From: Azorhizobium sp965227945
Lineage (GTDB): Bacteria > Pseudomonadota > Alphaproteobacteria > Rhizobiales > Xanthobacteraceae
DNA length: 64,000 nucleotides
Assembly: GCA_965227945.1 (NCBI GenBank)
Contig: CBDDGQ010000005.1
Location: 124,001 to 188,000 of the forward strand
Direction of reading: 5' to 3'
Part shown: positions 9,443 to 18,527 of the stretch, piece by piece
Layout of the letters: each line of letters starts with the position of its first letter
How positions within the stretch are numbered: the first letter of the stretch is position 1
Made by a program: the position numbers and the translations under genes
The notes under the pieces: model-generated
The model's input: only the letters and a program-made list of their open reading frames with translations
Database searches by the model: none
What the model was told of the DNA's origin: nothing

Positions 9443-9505
9443 GGCGGATTGATCCGCCTCTGTCTTCTGTCGGCGTTCTTGTGTCTGCGTTCTTCTGTCG
9501 GCGTT
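9443..9505. promoter_or_regulatory. Palindrome plus direct repeats upstream of the importer operon
   Basis: A perfect palindrome GGCGGAT-TG-ATCCGCC occupies 9443-9458, 28 bp upstream of the binding-protein start (9415). Next to it TCTTCTGTCGGCGTT occurs twice (9463-9477 and 9491-9505) with a degenerate copy between, forming about three units of 14 bp. This is the arrangement of a repressor/activator control region. No regulator gene is adjacent. Confidence 0.4.
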
Positions 9506-9656
9506 GGATCCGTCGCCGCAACGCACGGCCGTTTCGGCCTTCTGCGCCGGAGGCGGAAGGGCCGACCCGTTGGCGCGGGCCGACCCCGGGCCGTCCCGGC
9601 ATGATCTGCGGGCCGGCAAGGAGTGGAGGGTCCGCCGGCGCCCGGCCGGCGGCACA

Positions 9657-11459
9657 TCAGGCCTTCGGGATCACCGGCAGCAGCACATAGCTTTCGTGCG
9701 CGGGGTCGAAGTGCAGGGTGGTGGTGCCGCCGAAGATGGCCTCCGGACGGTCCAGCGGGTCATTGTGCAGGAACGGACCGCATCCGGTCAGGTCGTTCTT
9801 GAAATTGGACAGCCGGCCACCGGAGCCGCCGGGCCATTCATAGTCCTTGCCGCGCACCGACAAGGCGATGCGATAGCCCTTGGGCACCACGATGCAGGTG
9901 GGCCAGATCTCGATGTCCAGCTCCACCGGCACGCCGGGGGTCAGGGGCTGGGCCTCGTCATGGGTGTGATAGGGGCGGTAGGGCTCGGTAAGCTTGGGAT
10001 CGAGCTTGCGGTGCGAGGCCCGCAGCCAACCCTGCGCCACCGGGGTATGCGGATCGATGGCCCCCTGGAAGGTGACTTCCTTCAGGTCCGCCGAGAACAC
10101 CCGCAGCACCAGGAACAGGTCCGCATCCGCGGTGGTGGAGGAGACGAACAGCTTGGCGGCGATGGGGCCGGTGATCTCGGTTTCCTGCTCCATGGGCGGG
10201 GTCAGGAAGGTGAGCCCCTCGCCCAATGCCTCGAACGCGACCTCCGTCTTGTTGGCCACCGGCTCCGGCGCCAGCCGCGCGGTGCGCGGATGCAGATGGA
10301 ACTTGGTCCATTGGGTGCGGGCCAGCGGCCACTCGTGCTCCGCCCGCTCCACGAACACTTCGCCCGGATGACGCACCTGCAGCAAGACCTTGGGCTGGCG
10401 ATCCCAGCCATTGTCCTCGCCCTTGAGGAAATGGTCGAAGAAGCGCAACTGCAAGGTGCGGCCATAGTCGGTGTAGAAGTGCGTCCAGTGCTCGATGCCG
10501 TGGACTTCCAGCCATTTGTTCTTGGAGGCGGCGCGCACGAAGGCTTCAAAATTGCCCCGCGGATGCAGGCCCTGTCCGCCCCAATTGGCAGCTGACAGGA
10601 AGGGCACCTCGATGTCATCCCAGATCGGCGAGCGATCGGTGTGATACGAATCGTCCAGCGGGTGGGAGCGGATGTCGGCGCCGAAGTCGATGCGGTTGGC
10701 CGCCAGTTCCTCCTCGGACAGGATCTCCGGCCCGCAGACCAATTGGCCGGTGGCCTTGGAGCGCCGGCCACGCTCGCCGATGCCATATTGCACGGTCTTG
10801 ACCTGCATGTCGTACCAATTGGCCCAGAAGGTGGAGAGGATCCCCCCATGGTGGGTCATGTCGCGATACCAGTCGGCGGAGCCTTCCCAAATGCACATGG
10901 CGGCCAGATGCGGCGGCTTGTGCTTGGCCACATGCCACTGGTTGGAGCCGAAATAGGAGATGCCGTTGAGGCCCACCTTGCCGTTGCTCCAGGGCTGCTC
11001 GGCCGCCCATTCGATGCAGTCGTAGAAGTCCTTCTGCTCGCGCGGGGAGAAGGGGTCGATGAAGCCGGGCGAGGTGCCGCAGCCACGGGAATCCACGCGG
11101 GCGCAGGCATAGCCTTCCGGCACCCATTTCTCCGGGTCCACCACTTCCCACGCCTGGTGGATGTTGCTGGAGCCGGCGGGCACGTCCGGATGCTTCTGGG
11201 CCATGCGCTCCCAGGCGCTGGGATAGCCCTCCTGGAAGGACAGCCCCTTGGCGTAGGGGCCATAGGTCAGCAGGACCGGATAGCGCCCTTCCGCCGGCGG
11301 CAGGAACACGTCGGCGCGCACCACGAGGCCGTCGTCCATGGTGATGGGCAGGTCCCGCAAGATCCGCATGCCGTCGCGGGTCTCCATATGGGAGCGATGG
11401 GGGGAGCGATTGGGTGCCACAGGGGCGGCGATGCCGGGATCGGTCATCTGCACGGGCAT
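9657..11459 (-). CDS. CocE/NonD-family alpha/beta hydrolase (S15-like acylase or esterase)
   Basis: 600 residues, normal for the CocE/glutaryl-7-ACA acylase/X-Pro dipeptidyl-peptidase group. An alpha/beta-hydrolase core carries the nucleophile in GISYFG (Ser168), preceded by the DSRGCGTSPG loop that shapes the oxyanion site. HWTHFY supplies the likely catalytic His region, and a C-terminal jelly-roll begins near residue 400. No signal peptide is seen, so it is probably cytoplasmic. AAGGAGG lies 4 bases before the ATG. Members hydrolyse esters or amides (cocaine, alpha-amino acid esters, beta-lactams). It is transcribed away from the 3-HIBADH-like gene across a palindromic operator. Confidence 0.82.
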   Translation of the reverse strand: MPVQMTDPGIAAPVAPNRSPHRSHMETRDGMRILRDLPITMDDGLVVRADVFLPPAEGRYPVLLTYGPYAKGLSFQEGYPSAWERMAQKHPDVPAGSSNIHQAWEVVDPEKWVPEGYACARVDSRGCGTSPGFIDPFSPREQKDFYDCIEWAAEQPWSNGKVGLNGISYFGSNQWHVAKHKPPHLAAMCIWEGSADWYRDMTHHGGILSTFWANWYDMQVKTVQYGIGERGRRSKATGQLVCGPEILSEEELAANRIDFGADIRSHPLDDSYHTDRSPIWDDIEVPFLSAANWGGQGLHPRGNFEAFVRAASKNKWLEVHGIEHWTHFYTDYGRTLQLRFFDHFLKGEDNGWDRQPKVLLQVRHPGEVFVERAEHEWPLARTQWTKFHLHPRTARLAPEPVANKTEVAFEALGEGLTFLTPPMEQETEITGPIAAKLFVSSTTADADLFLVLRVFSADLKEVTFQGAIDPHTPVAQGWLRASHRKLDPKLTEPYRPYHTHDEAQPLTPGVPVELDIEIWPTCIVVPKGYRIALSVRGKDYEWPGGSGGRLSNFKNDLTGCGPFLHNDPLDRPEAIFGGTTTLHFDPAHESYVLLPVIPKA

Positions 11460-11520
11460 GTCCTCCTTGCGATTTTTTAGTCTTGGTCGCGCCTTATGCT
11501 TTTGCGCTTACCTGGACCAT

Positions 11521-11544
11521 GCTAATGATCGCTCGATAATTAGC
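11521..11544. promoter_or_regulatory. 24-bp near-perfect palindrome in divergent promoter region
   Basis: Arms GCTAATGATCG and CGATAATTAGC flank a CT centre; one pair mismatches. It lies 62 bp from the CocE-type gene start and 43 bp from the dehydrogenase start, so one regulator could act on both. No regulator gene is adjacent, so it must be encoded elsewhere. The AT-rich arms stand out from the GC-rich background. Confidence 0.55.
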
Positions 11545-11586
11545 AAGTGCAAAACTTCGGGCTGTCTGCCCTAGGGAGAGGTCGCC

Positions 11587-12474
11587 ATGAAAATCGGAAT
11601 TGCCGGTGCGGGACGGATGGGCGGCGCCATGGCGCTGCGGCTTCTGGACCTGGGGCATGAGGTCGTCGTGTGGAACCGGTCGCAGGACCGTCTGTCGCCT
11701 TTGGTGGATGCGGGCGTCCAGGTTGCCGCCACCCCGGCGGCCCTGGCGGAGCGCTCTGAGGTCATCATCTCCAGCCTGCTGGACGCCGCGGCACTGGCGC
11801 AGGTGTATGAAGGCGCAGAGGGGCTGCTGTCGGTGCCGCTCGCCGGTAAGCTCTTCATCGAGATGAGCACCGTGCTGCCTGATGACGAGACCGCTCTGGC
11901 GGCCAAGGTGCGGGCGGCCGGTGGCGCCTTTCTCGAATGCCCGGTGGGCGGCACCATCGGCCCGGCCCGCACCGGCAAGCTGCTGGGCCTGGCGGGCGGA
12001 GAGGCGGCGGACTTCGAACGCGCCCGGCCGCTGCTGGACCAATTGTGCCGGCGGGTGGAGCATGTGGGGCCGGTGGGGGCAGGGGCCTCCATGAAACTGG
12101 CCATCAATCTGCCGCTGCTGGTGTTCTATCAGGCGTTCGGCGAAGCTTTCACCTTGTGCCGGCACCTGGGGCTGAGCACCGAATGGCTGGTGGACTTCTT
12201 CTCCGACACCTCCGGCGGCGCCAATGTGCTGAAGGGCCGGCGCGACCCCATCGCCAAGGCTTTGGCCGGCGAGGACATCGGCCCTGCCAGCTTTGCGGTG
12301 GATGCCATCCGCAAGGACCTGCGCACCATGATCGCGGAAGCGGCCAAGCAGAATATGGAACTGCCGGTCACCGCCCGCACGCTGGAGGTCTATGACGCCG
12401 CCTCCCGCGCCGGGCTCGGCGATCAGGACGGCGCCGCGCTCACCGCCTTCTGGTCGCGCCACGGCCGCACCTGA
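11587..12474 (+). CDS. 3-hydroxyisobutyrate dehydrogenase / tartronate semialdehyde reductase family oxidoreductase
   Basis: 295 residues. The N-terminal Rossmann domain starts IGIAGAGRMGGAMA (GxGxMG). The substrate loop ECPVGGTIGPARTGKL corresponds to the DAPVSGG region of beta-hydroxyacid dehydrogenases, and Lys170 in GASMKLAIN matches the catalytic Lys, with N174 following. These enzymes oxidise beta-hydroxy acids or reduce semialdehydes. The adjacent GlcG/HbpS-like gene is a common neighbour in glycolate/glyoxylate-type loci. The exact substrate is not assigned. The ATG follows GGGAGAGG. Confidence 0.85.
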   Translation: MKIGIAGAGRMGGAMALRLLDLGHEVVVWNRSQDRLSPLVDAGVQVAATPAALAERSEVIISSLLDAAALAQVYEGAEGLLSVPLAGKLFIEMSTVLPDDETALAAKVRAAGGAFLECPVGGTIGPARTGKLLGLAGGEAADFERARPLLDQLCRRVEHVGPVGAGASMKLAINLPLLVFYQAFGEAFTLCRHLGLSTEWLVDFFSDTSGGANVLKGRRDPIAKALAGEDIGPASFAVDAIRKDLRTMIAEAAKQNMELPVTARTLEVYDAASRAGLGDQDGAALTAFWSRHGRT

Positions 12475-12509
12475 CGGTCGCTTCCCCCTTCTCGCGCGCG
12501 GAGACTTCC

Positions 12510-12938
12510 ATGACCTTGTCGCTGGCGGAAGCCGATACCATCATCACCGCTGCGCTCGCCACCGGGCGCGATCTCAAGCTCGCGCCGCTCACCGTGGTGG
12601 TGCTGGATGCCGGCGGCCATCCGGTCGCGCTCAAGCGGGAGGATGGCTCGGGCATCCTGCGGGTGGACATCGCCACCGGCAAGGCCTGGGGCGCCCTGGG
12701 CATGGGCTTCGGCTCCCGCGAGCTGGCGGAGCGGGCCGCCAAGGCGCCCAGCTTCATCGCGGCGCTCACCGCGGTGAGCCACGGGCGGCTGGTCCCGGTG
12801 CCAGGCGGCGTCCTGTTGCTGAAGGGGGAGGCCGTGGTCGGGGCGGTGGGAATCTCCGGCGACACCTCCGACCAGGACGAAGCCTGCGCCTTGGCCGGGA
12901 TCGCCGCCGCCGGCCTGGAGGGGCGGGTCGGAAAATGA
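12510..12938 (+). CDS. HbpS/GlcG-like protein (DUF336 / haem-degrading family)
   Basis: 142 residues, the usual size. It starts MTLSLAEADTIITAAL, has VVVLDAGGHPVALKREDG in the first third, a conserved TGKAWGALGMG segment, and the PGGVLL...GEAVVGAVGISGD end that defines the family. GlcG/HbpS proteins are small, often octameric, and some bind haem or corrinoids; enzymatic roles are poorly defined. It lies 35 bp after the dehydrogenase and is probably co-transcribed. Confidence 0.85.
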   Translation: MTLSLAEADTIITAALATGRDLKLAPLTVVVLDAGGHPVALKREDGSGILRVDIATGKAWGALGMGFGSRELAERAAKAPSFIAALTAVSHGRLVPVPGGVLLLKGEAVVGAVGISGDTSDQDEACALAGIAAAGLEGRVGK

Positions 12939-13208
12939 CCTGTCCCCACCGGGCGGGCGGTTATGGTTGATGCAGTGTTAATCTTCCGCGCCTGCCCCTG
13001 TGGCGCCTTGGCTCGGCCATCATCCGGCCGCGGCCGCCGGTGGCCGGGGAACGGGCAAGCGCGGCACCGGCCCCCGGCGCGCCGGTGTTCAGGCACCGGC
13101 GACAGCGTGCCGGGAGGGAATGTCCAAACCTCCCTTTAACGCCCCGCCGGCTAAGCCTCTCAGCAACCGGCCGCGCCATCCGCGCGGCCCGCTGGGTCCT
13201 GGACGCAC

Positions 13209-16200
13209 ATGCCTTCTTCGAATCATCCTCCGAAATCGATCGCATCTTCGTTTTCCCGTGGCCCCGAGACGGCGCCGGCCCGCGCCGCGCCGCTGACCGG
13301 CCCTTTGTCCATGCGGGTGGCCGCGCCGGCCGGGAAAAAGGTGACGGTGGCGCCCTGGATCGCCGGTGATCTGGTGCCCAGTTGGCTGGTGCCCTTCACC
13401 CTGGACGACAATACCCGCTTCACCCGGACCCCCGATCATTTGCTGCGGGCGCTGTCCGGCCTACCGCTGCCACCCGGCCTGCCGCTGCCGCCGGAGGCCC
13501 CGGCGGTGCGGCTGCCGGCGCCGCCTGCGGACACCTTCGGTCCGCCCCACCGGCCCTGGTCTTTCCTGGCGGTGGAGAGTGGCGACGAGCCGGTGGACAG
13601 TGCCGTGGTGGCAGCGGCGGTGGCCGATCTGCGCCCGGCCTGGGAGCCGGAGGCCCTGGAGCCCGCGATCCCCGTTGACCGGGACTCGGACGAAAGCGAT
13701 GCGGCGGATCTGCCGATCGCGCTGGCGTGCGCTGCGTCAGCCGCGACCGGTGAGCCGGACCGGGAGCCGTCCGCGCCGGCCCATCCCGCCAGCGAATCGC
13801 CTGTGTCGTTCCCGCCGCGCGCCGCCGCCGCCCACGAGGCGCCGGCCGCTGCGCGCCCCCCGGTCTCGCCGTCCGAAGACGCAGCGGCAGAATCGTTCGA
13901 TGAGGATGGCCTCGCGGCGGACCTGGCTGGCGTCAGCGCTGCCGAGGCGGCTTCCACCGAGATGGCCATCTTCGCCAGCTTGCCCATGCCGAGCCGCCTG
14001 GAGCGTCTGGCGCGCATGATCGTGGTCGGGGAGGGCGCCGTCCCTCCGGTGCCCGCGGCCCAGGACCTCGCGCCTGTCCTGGGGGCCACGCCCCTGGCGG
14101 ACCTGGCGCCCGACCTGGACATTGACCCGGCGCCGCTTGCCGCTGAGCCGCAGGATTACGCCTCGGAGTCGGACCTCGAAGCGCCTGAGCCTGCGGTCCC
14201 CTCTGTGGATCAGGCGCCCGAATCGCCGGCCGAAGCCGTGACCGCCGAGGTGGCCGAGGCGGCCGAGGCGGCCGAGGCGCCCGAGGCGGCGACCGACGCG
14301 CCCGTCCATGAGGCCGCGACCGCCGCTGTGCTGTCGGTCGATGTGGCGCCGGAGATCGACGCCCGCATCCCGGCTCCGGTCGATGCAGTCCCCGACCTCT
14401 CGTCACCCGCGTCCACTGACGAACCGCCCCTGGCCGTCTCGCCCGCCACCGCCACCCCGTTCGGAACCGTGATGCTGCCGCCGGCGCCCGCCGTCGTGCT
14501 GGTGACGGCGACCCTGGGCTGGATGCCCTATCAGCAGAGCGTGCAGACCTCCCTGCCGCCCGCCGCCCTGCCACCGGCCGTCTCGCCGCCGGCCCAACCG
14601 CCCGAAGCACCCACCTTTGTGGCCGCCGCTCCTGAGGTGGAGGCTGTACAGGAGGAGTTCCAGCCGGCGGACCCCGACGAGAGCATGGACGAAGCGGTGC
14701 CGGAGCGTGCGGCCCCGTCGGCGAACCTGAGCCTCTTCACCGGCGCCTATGAACTGCCGCCGCTGGAGCTCCTGGCCGAGCCGCCGCTGGTGGAGCCGCC
14801 ATTCGACCTGTCCGAGGAGTTCCTGGAGCAGAATTCCGCCATCCTGCAGCAGACCCTGCGGGACTTCGGGGTGCGCGGCGAGATCATCGACGCCAATCCC
14901 GGCCCGGTGGTGACCCTCTATGAACTGGAGCCGGCCCCCGGCACCAAGTCGTCCCGCGTCATCGGCCTTGCCGCCGACATCGCTCGCTCCATGAGCGCCA
15001 TTTCCGCCCGCGTGGCGGTGGTGGAGGGGCGCAACGTCATCGGCATCGAGTTGCCCAACCGCATCCGCGAGACCGTCTGGCTGCGCGAACTGCTGGCCAA
15101 TCCCGATTTCAGCGAAGCCCGCGCCAAGCTCGGCCTGTGCCTGGGCAAGACCATCGGCGGTGAGCCGGTGATCGCCGATCTCGCCCGCATGCCGCATCTC
15201 CTGGTGGCAGGCACCACCGGCTCGGGGAAGTCGGTGGCCATCAACACCATGATCCTGTCGCTGCTCTACCGGCACACGCCGGAAGCCTGCCGGCTGATCA
15301 TGATCGACCCGAAGATGCTGGAACTCTCGGTCTATGAGGGCATCCCGCACCTGCTCACCCCGGTGGTCACCGATCCCAAGAAGGCCATCACCGCGCTGAA
15401 ATGGGCGGTGCGGGAGATGGAAGACCGCTACCGCAAGATGAGCCGCCTCGGCGTGCGGAACATCGACGGCTTCAATGCCCGCGTGGCGGAGGCCCGCGCC
15501 AAGGGCGAGGTCATCACCCGCATCATCGAGACCGGCTTCGACCGCGAAACCGGCGAAATGCAGCACCATGAAGAGGCCATGGACCTCTCGGCGCTGCCGT
15601 TCATCGTCATCATCGTGGACGAGATGGCCGACCTGATGATGGTGGCCGGCAAGGAGATCGAAGGCGCCATCCAGCGCCTCGCCCAGATGGCGCGGGCCGC
15701 CGGCATCCATCTGGTGATGGCCACCCAGCGCCCGTCGGTGGATGTCATCACCGGCACCATCAAGGCCAATTTCCCCACCCGGATCTCGTTCCAGGTGACC
15801 TCCAAGATTGACAGCCGCACCATCCTGGGCGAGATGGGCGCCGAGCAGCTGCTGGGCCAGGGCGACATGCTCTACATGGCCTCCGGCGGGCGTACGACCC
15901 GCGTGCATGGGCCGTTCGTGTCGGACAGTGAAGTGGAAAAGGTGGTGGCGCACCTGAAATTGCAGGGGCGGCCGGAATATCTGGACGCCGTCACCTCGGA
16001 GGACGAGGAGGGCGCCGGCCCCGAGGACGATGGGGCGGTGTTCGACAAATCGGCGCTCGGGGACGAGGGCGACAATTACGAGCAGGCGATCGCGGTGGTG
16101 CTGCGCGACCGCAAGGCGTCCACCTCCTACATCCAGCGCCGGCTGCAGATCGGCTACAACAAGGCGGCCAGCCTGATGGAGCGGATGGAGCAGGAAGGCA

Positions 16201-16259
16201 TCGTCGGGCCGGCCAACCATGCGGGCAAGCGCGAGATCCTGGCCACCCGCGCCCCCTGA
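13209..16259 (+). CDS. ftsK: FtsK/SpoIIIE-type DNA translocase without membrane domain
   Basis: 1016 residues. No hydrophobic membrane segments are visible in the N-terminal half, unlike classic FtsK with four. Residues ~70-520 form a Pro/Ala/Glu linker. The motor follows: alpha domain (~535-650, RVAVVEGRNVIGIELPN), RecA-like beta domain with Walker A GTTGSGKS (668-675) and Walker B FIVIIVDEMADL (D804, E805), and the gamma winged helix (~955-1010, with TSYIQRRLQIGYNKAASLMERM) that reads KOPS sites. It is presumably a second, soluble translocase beside a membrane-bound FtsK elsewhere. It should move double-stranded DNA and may help dimer resolution or septal clearance. An in-frame ATG 35 codons later is a possible alternative start. 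Confidence 0.9.
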   Translation: MPSSNHPPKSIASSFSRGPETAPARAAPLTGPLSMRVAAPAGKKVTVAPWIAGDLVPSWLVPFTLDDNTRFTRTPDHLLRALSGLPLPPGLPLPPEAPAVRLPAPPADTFGPPHRPWSFLAVESGDEPVDSAVVAAAVADLRPAWEPEALEPAIPVDRDSDESDAADLPIALACAASAATGEPDREPSAPAHPASESPVSFPPRAAAAHEAPAAARPPVSPSEDAAAESFDEDGLAADLAGVSAAEAASTEMAIFASLPMPSRLERLARMIVVGEGAVPPVPAAQDLAPVLGATPLADLAPDLDIDPAPLAAEPQDYASESDLEAPEPAVPSVDQAPESPAEAVTAEVAEAAEAAEAPEAATDAPVHEAATAAVLSVDVAPEIDARIPAPVDAVPDLSSPASTDEPPLAVSPATATPFGTVMLPPAPAVVLVTATLGWMPYQQSVQTSLPPAALPPAVSPPAQPPEAPTFVAAAPEVEAVQEEFQPADPDESMDEAVPERAAPSANLSLFTGAYELPPLELLAEPPLVEPPFDLSEEFLEQNSAILQQTLRDFGVRGEIIDANPGPVVTLYELEPAPGTKSSRVIGLAADIARSMSAISARVAVVEGRNVIGIELPNRIRETVWLRELLANPDFSEARAKLGLCLGKTIGGEPVIADLARMPHLLVAGTTGSGKSVAINTMILSLLYRHTPEACRLIMIDPKMLELSVYEGIPHLLTPVVTDPKKAITALKWAVREMEDRYRKMSRLGVRNIDGFNARVAEARAKGEVITRIIETGFDRETGEMQHHEEAMDLSALPFIVIIVDEMADLMMVAGKEIEGAIQRLAQMARAAGIHLVMATQRPSVDVITGTIKANFPTRISFQVTSKIDSRTILGEMGAEQLLGQGDMLYMASGGRTTRVHGPFVSDSEVEKVVAHLKLQGRPEYLDAVTSEDEEGAGPEDDGAVFDKSALGDEGDNYEQAIAVVLRDRKASTSYIQRRLQIGYNKAASLMERMEQEGIVGPANHAGKREILATRAP

Positions 16260-16475
16260 GGCCGGCCGGAGCCGGGCGCGGGCGGGAGAAGCATGCGCCC
16301 GCTCGGCGGCTGCCCAGACGCCCGGACATGTCTGGGCCGCCCTCGCCAGCGGGGGCATGGCCCCGCCGACGGCCCCGGTCGGCTGTGGATAGCACGCGGA
16401 TGTGCGGCCCCCGGTTGCCGGCCGGCGCGACTTGTCCTATGAACGGCGCTGCGTCGGTCTTCGCACCGGCGTCTG

Positions 16476-16552
<77 letters not shown>

Positions 16553-17003
16553 CTGCAACTTTTGATTGCGCCGGTTCGGAAGGATCCAAGGCCGTCAAAA
16601 CGCGCATAGACGTCTGTCAGAAAGCTCCCAAACGCCACGCTTGACCGCTTGCGCCAAGCGCTCGATCAAATCCGAGAGGCGACCGTCGAAGCGGCCGCGC
16701 TCCGGGGGCTGAAGAAGGCCACCTGAAAAGTGGCCTGTTCTCCGGCCTGTCCTCCAGCGGTCTCGGCGACCTGTTCCAGACCTATGACGGCCACCACCGG
16801 CACCGTCCAGCGTGTGTCGCATCGCGGTCAGCATCCAGAACCTGCATGTTTATGGGCACTCCATGACGGGCGCCGGAAGACTGGCTCCGCACCTCAACCC
16901 GCCACGGAATCCCGTCCGACCTCTCAGCGTCGTGATGAAATCGTCCGCCGTCCATGACAGGACAGCAGACGGCATGCTTTGTGAGGATCGTCAGCGGCCG
17001 GCC
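16553..17003. other. 451-bp interval after tRNA-Arg, no convincing gene
   Basis: Short frames exist but none has family features. One plus-strand frame ending near 16724 gives a charged, helical-looking tail (LDRLRQALDQIREATVEAA) with no start of its own, possibly a remnant. No duplicated tRNA 3' end or integrase is visible, so an integration site is not supported. Confidence 0.4.
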
Positions 17004-17789
17004 CTACGCCAGCATGTCCAGCGTCGCCGCCAGGAAGGCATCGGGGTTGGTCTGGGAGGCCGCATGGGCGCCCCATGCCAGCCGCGCCAGCCGGGCGGCG
17101 GGAATGGCGGCGGCCATCTCCTGCGACAGGTGCAGCGGGGTGAGTTGGTCGTCATCGGCCACCACCACCAGGGTCGGCACCTGGATCTGCGGCAGCATCG
17201 CCCGGCGGTCAAACGCCAGCAGCATGTCGATGCGTGCCGCCATGGTCTGCGCCGGCGGGCTGGTGGCGATCATGGCGGCGATGAGGGCATCAAGGCGGGC
17301 CTGATCGGCGCCGATCCAGCGCGGCGGATAGAGGAACAGCGGCGTGGCGCGATGGTAGGCCTGCGGTCCCGCCGCCAGCAGCAGGTCCTTGCGCACCCGG
17401 AAGCACAGGTCGAAATGCGGATCCGGCCCCGCCCAGCCGGCGAACAGAACCATTCGGCCAATGCGGTGCGGCGCTTCCGCACCGAGGATCTGGCCCACGG
17501 CGGCGCCGGTGGAATGGCCGATCAGATCCGCTTTGGCCAGTCCCAGATGATCCATCAGCGCCAGCACGTCCGCCGTCAGGGCTTCCACGGTGTGGTGTCT
17601 GCGGCGGCTCGTGGTGTCGCCGGTGCCCATGTGGTCGTGGGTCACCACGGTAAAGCGCGCGGTGAGGGCGGGCAGCAGGTTGGCCCAATAATGCCGCGAG
17701 CCGCCGAGGCCGGTCACCAGCAGCAGCGGCGGGCCGCTGCCGGCAACGTCATAGACCAGGGTTCCGTCCGGGCGATCCAACGTGGCCAT
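17004..17789 (-). CDS. rutD: RutD-like alpha/beta hydrolase (aminoacrylate hydrolase type)
   Basis: 261 residues. RutD hallmarks are LLLVTGLGGSRHYWANLLPAL, the MGTGDT loop, nucleophile Ser93 in GHSTGA, the lid segment with LCFRVRKDLLLAAG and FLYPPRWI, a late acid in VVADDDQLTP (about 210-219) and His242. In E. coli RutD speeds hydrolysis of 3-aminoacrylate to malonic semialdehyde after RutB. It is 8 bp downstream of the RutB-like gene and ends the minus operon. RutA, RutC and RutF are not beside it, so the source of the aminoacrylate may be a different ring-opening reaction. A related carboxyl-ester or N-formyl hydrolase role is the alternative. Confidence 0.75.
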   Translation of the reverse strand: MATLDRPDGTLVYDVAGSGPPLLLVTGLGGSRHYWANLLPALTARFTVVTHDHMGTGDTTSRRRHHTVEALTADVLALMDHLGLAKADLIGHSTGAAVGQILGAEAPHRIGRMVLFAGWAGPDPHFDLCFRVRKDLLLAAGPQAYHRATPLFLYPPRWIGADQARLDALIAAMIATSPPAQTMAARIDMLLAFDRRAMLPQIQVPTLVVVADDDQLTPLHLSQEMAAAIPAARLARLAWGAHAASQTNPDAFLAATLDMLA

Positions 17790-17797
17790 AACGATCC

Positions 17798-18523
17798 TCA
17801 GAAGGCAGGAGCAGCGGCGTCGGTCAGGGCGTCGACCACCGCATCGGTGGGCGCGGTCCAGCCCAGGAAGCGTTCCACATTGAAAATGCTGGCGGCGAAG
17901 ATGTGCGGCGGGCCGGCTTGCAAGGTGGCGTCGGGCACCATCAGGGCGAAAAATTCCCGATGATAGGCATCGCGCAAAGTGGATTCCACGCAGACATTGG
18001 TGTTCACCCCCACCAGCAGCAGCGTGGTGATGCCGCGCGCGCGCAGCAGCTGCTCCAGATGGGTGCCGGCAAAGCCGCTGTAGCGCGCCTTGGGCACCAC
18101 GGCCTCGCCGGGCAGTGGCGTCAGCGCGTCGACGATGGCGTGGTCCCAGGTGCCGTGAGTGATGAGCGAGCCCCGCGCCTCCGGATGGGCGCGCATGTGC
18201 TTCAGGGCGTTGGATTTGTAATAGACCGGCGCGGTGGGGCCGCCGGCCTCGATCTGGTCGGCGGAAAAGCCGTTCTGCAGATGCACCACGAACAGCCCGC
18301 ACGCGCGGGCCGCCGACAGCACCCGCGCCGCCGCGGCGATCACCGGCGGGCTGGCGGAAATGTCGAAGCCGACCGTGTCCAGATAACCGCCGGGGGAGAG
18401 ATAGGCATTCTGCATGTCCACCACCACCAGGGCGGTGGCGGCAGGCGCGATGGCCAGCGGCTCGGGGGCGGCGGCGATCACCACGCTGGCGCCGAGGGCG
18501 GTGGGGACGGGCAAAGCGGTCAT
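17798..18523 (-). CDS. rutB: RutB-like isochorismatase-family amidohydrolase (ureidoacrylate amidohydrolase type)
   Basis: 241 residues. The cysteine-hydrolase triad is visible: Asp36 (VVVDMQNAYLSPGGYLD), Lys145 (VPKARYSGF) and Cys178 (NTNVCVESTLRDAYH). The stretches AGGP...KSNALKHMR, GTWDHAIVDAL and DATLQAGP match RutB rather than generic family members. RutB cleaves ureidoacrylate (or its peroxide) to aminoacrylate and carbamate. It sits 4 bp after the ABC permease gene and just before rutD, so the transporter likely imports the precursor, perhaps a pyrimidine or another ureido/amide compound. Alternative: maleamate amidohydrolase, given the maleate-isomerase-like gene nearby. Confidence 0.8.
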   Translation of the reverse strand: MTALPVPTALGASVVIAAAPEPLAIAPAATALVVVDMQNAYLSPGGYLDTVGFDISASPPVIAAAARVLSAARACGLFVVHLQNGFSADQIEAGGPTAPVYYKSNALKHMRAHPEARGSLITHGTWDHAIVDALTPLPGEAVVPKARYSGFAGTHLEQLLRARGITTLLLVGVNTNVCVESTLRDAYHREFFALMVPDATLQAGPPHIFAASIFNVERFLGWTAPTDAVVDALTDAAAPAF

Positions 18524-18527
18524 AAGG

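Noticed and set aside
14403..16358. 650-codon open frame opposite the FtsK gene
   Set aside because: The plus-strand protein has intact Walker motifs and a gamma domain; the antisense translation is Gly/His/Arg-rich and without domains.
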